Shown: positions 60,034 to 64,000 of the stretch, one piece after another
Numbering within the stretch: position 1 is the stretch's first letter
How the letters are laid out: the number at the start of each line of letters is the position of its first letter
Source: Vitis vinifera
Taxonomy: Eukaryota > Streptophyta > Magnoliopsida > Vitales > Vitaceae
Assembly: GCF_030704535.1 (NCBI RefSeq)
Contig: NC_081822.1
Coordinates: 5,581,501-5,645,500 of the forward strand
Direction: 5' to 3'
DNA length: 64,000 bases
Notes under the pieces: generated by a model
The model's input: only the letters and a program-made list of their open reading frames with translations
Told to the model about the DNA's origin: nothing
Databases searched by the model: none
Translations under genes and position numbers: made by a program

Positions 60034-63000
60034 AGGGAGGTGGGTGAGCTTGGAAACTAAGTAAAGACCAAGGCGCCGCTGGTTGGAGGCAGAGTAGGCT
60101 CCACACATGCCCAATGCCTTTTGGTTAGCTCAACCTTTCACCGCCTCAATCTTTTCTTCAAGTTTGAAAGAGAGGAGAGAGATAGAGAGAGAGAGAGAGT
60201 GAATGAGCCTCCGACCGAGTGGATTGACAATGACTTGTTGATGTTCCTCTTTTGGGTCATGGGGGATGGGTTTGTGTGCATTTCCCATCTCTCTCTCTCT
60301 CTCTCTCTCACTTCCCCTTTCCTTCTCTTCTCTCTCTCTCCAGTACTGTTTCCCTTGTTGGTCTTAGCCTCTTCTGTCTCTAATAAAATTTCAAAATTCC
60401 ACAGCTCACTTCCTTTGACGAGAAGATTTTCTCATTTTCATGTGCCAATTTTTGGAGTTTCTGGTTCAAACTTCATCGTCCAGCACTTCGTCCCAAGCTT
60501 ACACCCTTTCATTTCTTCTTACGTTACGCACAACGTGTGGATTATTTCGTGATCATCATAAAAGCCTTGCCACGCCATCAGGTCAATTTTACACCCTTTT
60601 CTTATCTTCTTATCCACCCGCTCAATTTGCGAGACCTCCATGCTCATTCCTGGACTTGAGCCCATCCAATCCTCATTCCCCACTCCCCACTCCTCTCTCT
60701 TTCCTCTCCTTTCCTTTCCAGGCAAGGGGGTGGAAAGGATACGGTAAGTGACATGCAAGCGTGGGCTCCATCCCGTATTTGTATTCAAAGGAATCATCAT
60801 CATTCGACCTTGGTTTTTCACGAACCTCATTATTCATTTTACCACCAATTATATATATATATATACATATTTGGCAAATTGGGAATCTTTAATCTTCACA
60901 TAACTCAAATATTCAAACCCACACATACAAATCATTGACATCTCAGCAAGATATCAATTTGATTTCAATTTCCAACATCATTCTAATAAACAAATGCAAC
61001 AACAAACCCATCCTTTTCCTTTGGTTCTAACAATTGAATTCTCCTTCAACTGAGTAACCCCCAAAACACAGAGAAGATAGCACCCAGTGGGAATGAGGAT
61101 TGGCATACATTCATTTTATCTCTTTCTATAAATGCATATAAATGCAGGAGAATGGGGGTGTATTCATGGACAAAGGATTGCCAAAGGAGTTGAAACAGAC
61201 TCATCACAACAATAATGGAGTCGGTCCCCAGCTGCAATATGCAAACAAGACAAAATATTAGTAGCTTGTTTAAGACATATGTATGTATATACACACGCAC
61301 ACGCATAGGCCATGGTTGGGCTCATTGTAAATCATCAGCGATTTGTTTTATTTGGAGAAAGTAAACCATAGATAACTAACTACCTTCAAAATTTCTGGAT
61401 TCAGGACATGACAATCATTTGATTTACCTTCTTAAGAATTTCATTTTCTACCATTCAAACATACCGATTTGGGAATATCACATTGCCTAATGCAACTGCA
61501 ATTTACAACTAACCCCCTCTAAGCAGAATAAAGCCCTAAAAAATTATAAAAATTATCTGTGTTTATATAAGAGGGATGCCAAAAGTTACCTTAGCTTCCA
61601 ACAAGGTCTTTTCCACACTGTTAAAATTTTCGACAGATCCTCAAGGGGAATCGGTAGCCTACCCACCACCCAGAGGGTGGCTTTACTCCTCTCACCAAAA
61701 AAGCAAAGCAAAAGTAAAGCAAAATGGGCCTGAGCCCTGAGGTGACGCCCTTTGATTCGTTATGGTTAAAGGGTTGGAAAGCCCTTTGGGATTTTAATAG
61801 TAACCCAGATGCCAAAATAACTTTGCTTCTTTTATTTCCAAAACTAGAAATATTGTCCTTTCTATGTGACTCATCCATCGACCCTGTTTTTTCAGTTGTT
61901 GCACTTATGCTTTACATCGGCTGTGCCTCACTAATGTTACACAAGGATCCTTTCAAAATTCCATTGATTGAATTTTCAGTACTGTATGTTGGGAGAATCA
62001 CTATATATGTATACACAACTTGTGGGGAAATTCAAAGGGAGAAAGCTTTGAATTATTTACCTACCAAAGTAGATCAAGTAGGATTAAAGCAAGAATCATA
62101 TTCACTGAGAACAAACACATATGCTAAACATATTTTAAAAAAATAAATAGATAAAAGATGCAAAATTAAATCAATCTACAATGCATAACAGTGAAATCTT
62201 CCTTATGCTTGGGATGGGATAGGACAAAACTTGCACTCATTCAGTCATTTGTCAAAATTGAAAAGACAAGCAGGAGAGTATCAGTATATGGGTCGTGGTG
62301 GCATCTCCATGGCAAGAGATGGGAATTGGATTTGGGATGGTACTGAAGCTAGGAGCTAGCAAATGTGATTTTAGGAAGACAATGGAGACACTGTGGGAAC
62401 ACTCAACAGTTGTAGGAATATCTTTCATGGGGTATATTATATAGAGGGCGAGAATGTGTGGAAGAGAAAGGTAACTGTGGACAACAATTTGGAAAGGAAA
62501 CTTGGTGAGATGTGGTTGGGCGTCTATGGGGATAAGTCAGTAAGTTAGTTGAACCTCCCATCAAATCTCATAAAAAAAAACTTCAAATGGAAAAGCAGCA
62601 TAAGATAAACGATGGATTTTGTTTTCCCTCCGTATTTGACAAGGTGGCTGTGAATAGAAGCCTAGTTAGGTAAACTAAATCACTTGGAAAGCACAAAAAA
62701 CACAGTACAATAATTATTATAAGGCAGAAAACAACATCTCCTCCTTACAACTGTTGGACAATGGACAGAAGATCAATCACCATGATATTTTTTATTCATG
62801 CAAATGCTATCAGACGCATCCATACCCATCTAGCTTTGACAATCTCCCGGGTTGAGTGTCTTAGAAATAATTTTTGTCGGTAATACAAATTTTACAAATC
62901 ATTACTTTGCAAAAGATGCACACTTTTGTTGACTAATGACACCAAAAAAAATGACAGGGGAAATAAAAAAAGCCCCACCTTTCCCATTTTACCAGTGTCC

Positions 63001-63843
63001 ATCTTTGAATTCTGTATATAATATGGTTGGTGGAAGACGAGAGTGAACCTTTTCTTTTCTTTTCTTTTCTTTTTTTCCTCTTAATTTCTGCTTTTACTGA
63101 ACTCGAGCTAGTTTGAGTAGTAGAGAAAAGTCAACAATTTTTAGGACTTCTGGTTTTGCTACATTGAAAGTTCCTTTACCTTTCCCATGAATTGTTCACC
63201 ACGTTTGTCTTTTTGCTTGAATAGATTCCTTCAAATTAGGTGATTAACCTCGAGTTCCTTTTGTTTTGGTTGGGTAAAAAACAAAATAGCATAATTGATA
63301 TGGTAAACCTCGTCTATCATTTGAAAAAAAAGAATGCAGTGACTTGATTATTGGAATCAGCATGACTTCAACTTGGCCCCAAGAACGTATTCTAATGGGC
63401 AGCCGCCCCTGTTCAACTTCCCCCCCGTATTACGTTGTTACCACATGGCCATCAAGGTTTCAAAAGATAAAACTCATTTGAATGAATCATTATCATTTGA
63501 TGGTTATGTCTGCTTTTTATGACAACAAATTTTGGGTCATGGGATTCCCGCAATCCTTTGATACATTAAGGGTAGATTATTGTTCACACTTTTAGTTCAC
63601 TTCAAAAGGAATTTGCATAAATAATCAATAACCATGCGAGTATACAAGAAACTTACAAATCAAGGACGATCATAAATCAACACATGCCAACAGAAAACTA
63701 CAAATGAAAATAAACTCCACACAACTATCAGCACCAATAATCGCATATATGAACCAGGGTGCAACCCTGGTTTTTAAGAATCTCTACTCCATACGATAGC
63801 AAATGAGAGGTGCGATGATGACATGAAGCTCAGCACCGGAAGC
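60034..63843. other. Intergenic region between AHL and the PELPK-like gene
   Basis: No recognised gene. The ORF at 61724-62146 (140 codons) has no domain I know, and its codon use looks non-coding. The right part is AT-rich and should include the 3' UTR of the gene at the right edge. Confidence 0.45.
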
Positions 63844-64000
63844 TCAAGGGCTAGTGATTGAGTGGGGTGGGGAGAGGGAAGGGAAGGGAATGTCCTTTGG
63901 AAGGGTTGGGACGGTGGGCAGTGTGGGCTTAGGCAGGTCAGGTAGGTGGGGTAGAGGAGGGACTTCTGGGAGTTTTGGCACCTCAAGCTTTGGCAAAGGT
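63844..64000 (-). CDS. PELPK-like proline-rich cell-wall protein, C-terminal end (partial)
   Basis: The minus-strand frame ending with TGA at 63844-63846 stays open to the window edge. It reads PLPKLEVPKLPEVPPLPHLP, then DLPKPTLPTVPTLPKDIPFP and SLSPPHSITSP. The repeats of the type P-x-L-P-x and PKLPEV match PELPK-type plant proteins, which are secreted Pro-rich cell-wall proteins (PELPK1 affects germination and growth in Arabidopsis). Repeats become less regular toward the C-terminus. The signal peptide and most repeats lie beyond the window. A longer ORF in another frame over this stretch is a shadow. Confidence 0.75.
   Translation of the reverse strand, partial: PLPKLEVPKLPEVPPLPHLPDLPKPTLPTVPTLPKDIPFPSLSPPHSITSP

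Noticed and set aside
61724-62146. 140-codon plus-strand ORF as a gene
   Set aside because: No recognisable domain, odd composition, no leader or splice context, and no shared pattern with plant families I know.
1-64000. tRNA, rRNA or known conserved microRNA genes
   Set aside because: I looked for B-box patterns with acceptor stems and for common plant miRNA sequences on both strands by eye and found none convincing. The B-box-like motif near 1940 belongs to a retroposon remnant.

Overview
This is a nuclear genome window from a dicot plant. The genes have plant-type GT..AG introns, AT-rich introns and intergenic DNA, decayed Copia and Ty3/Gypsy retrotransposons, hAT- and Mutator-type DNA elements, and a fragment of chloroplast DNA. 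Composition and gene style fit a woody eudicot such as grapevine; that species guess is inference.

Layout. 1-10.7 kb (+): the 3' half of a REN1-type Rho GTPase-activating protein gene (nine exons seen), with a 5'-truncated Copia element lying antisense in one intron. 12.0-13.0 kb (-): an intronless mitochondrial dicarboxylate carrier (DIC/UCP-like). 15.4-20.4 kb: a decayed Gypsy element, probably of the Tat group, carrying two nested inverted-repeat insertions. One is a 1.5 kb AT-rich fold-back. The other is a 1.07 kb Mutator-like element with a perfect 9-bp target duplication, whose two arms each hold a captured fragment of a DUF1645-type host gene, head to head. 21.3-23.1 kb (+): a DUF7870 membrane protein with upstream ORFs in its leader. 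23.9-25.3 kb (-): an AED3-like apoplastic aspartyl protease. 26.9-30.2 kb (-): a possible small four-exon gene of unknown function, with a plastid DNA insertion (5' cemA) and an hAT-like element in its first intron. 30.7-34.7 kb (-): a four-exon universal stress protein gene. 34.7-41.1 kb: gene-poor, with two divergent LTR-like repeats. 41.1-50.5 kb (+): an eleven-exon MYND-finger deubiquitinase of the UBP16 type, 1225 residues. 50.5-58.9 kb: no gene recognised, with microsatellites. 58.9-59.8 kb (-): an AT-hook (AHL) nuclear protein. Right edge (-): the 3' end of a PELPK-like proline-rich protein gene.

The genes do not form one pathway. REN1, the dicarboxylate carrier and UBP16 are, from memory, neighbours on Arabidopsis chromosome 4 (At4g24580, At4g24570, At4g24560). 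The window would then be a conserved block expanded here by extra genes and transposons. The most unusual feature is the Mutator-like hairpin at 18.4-19.4 kb, an inverted gene-fragment duplication of the kind proposed to give rise to small-RNA loci.
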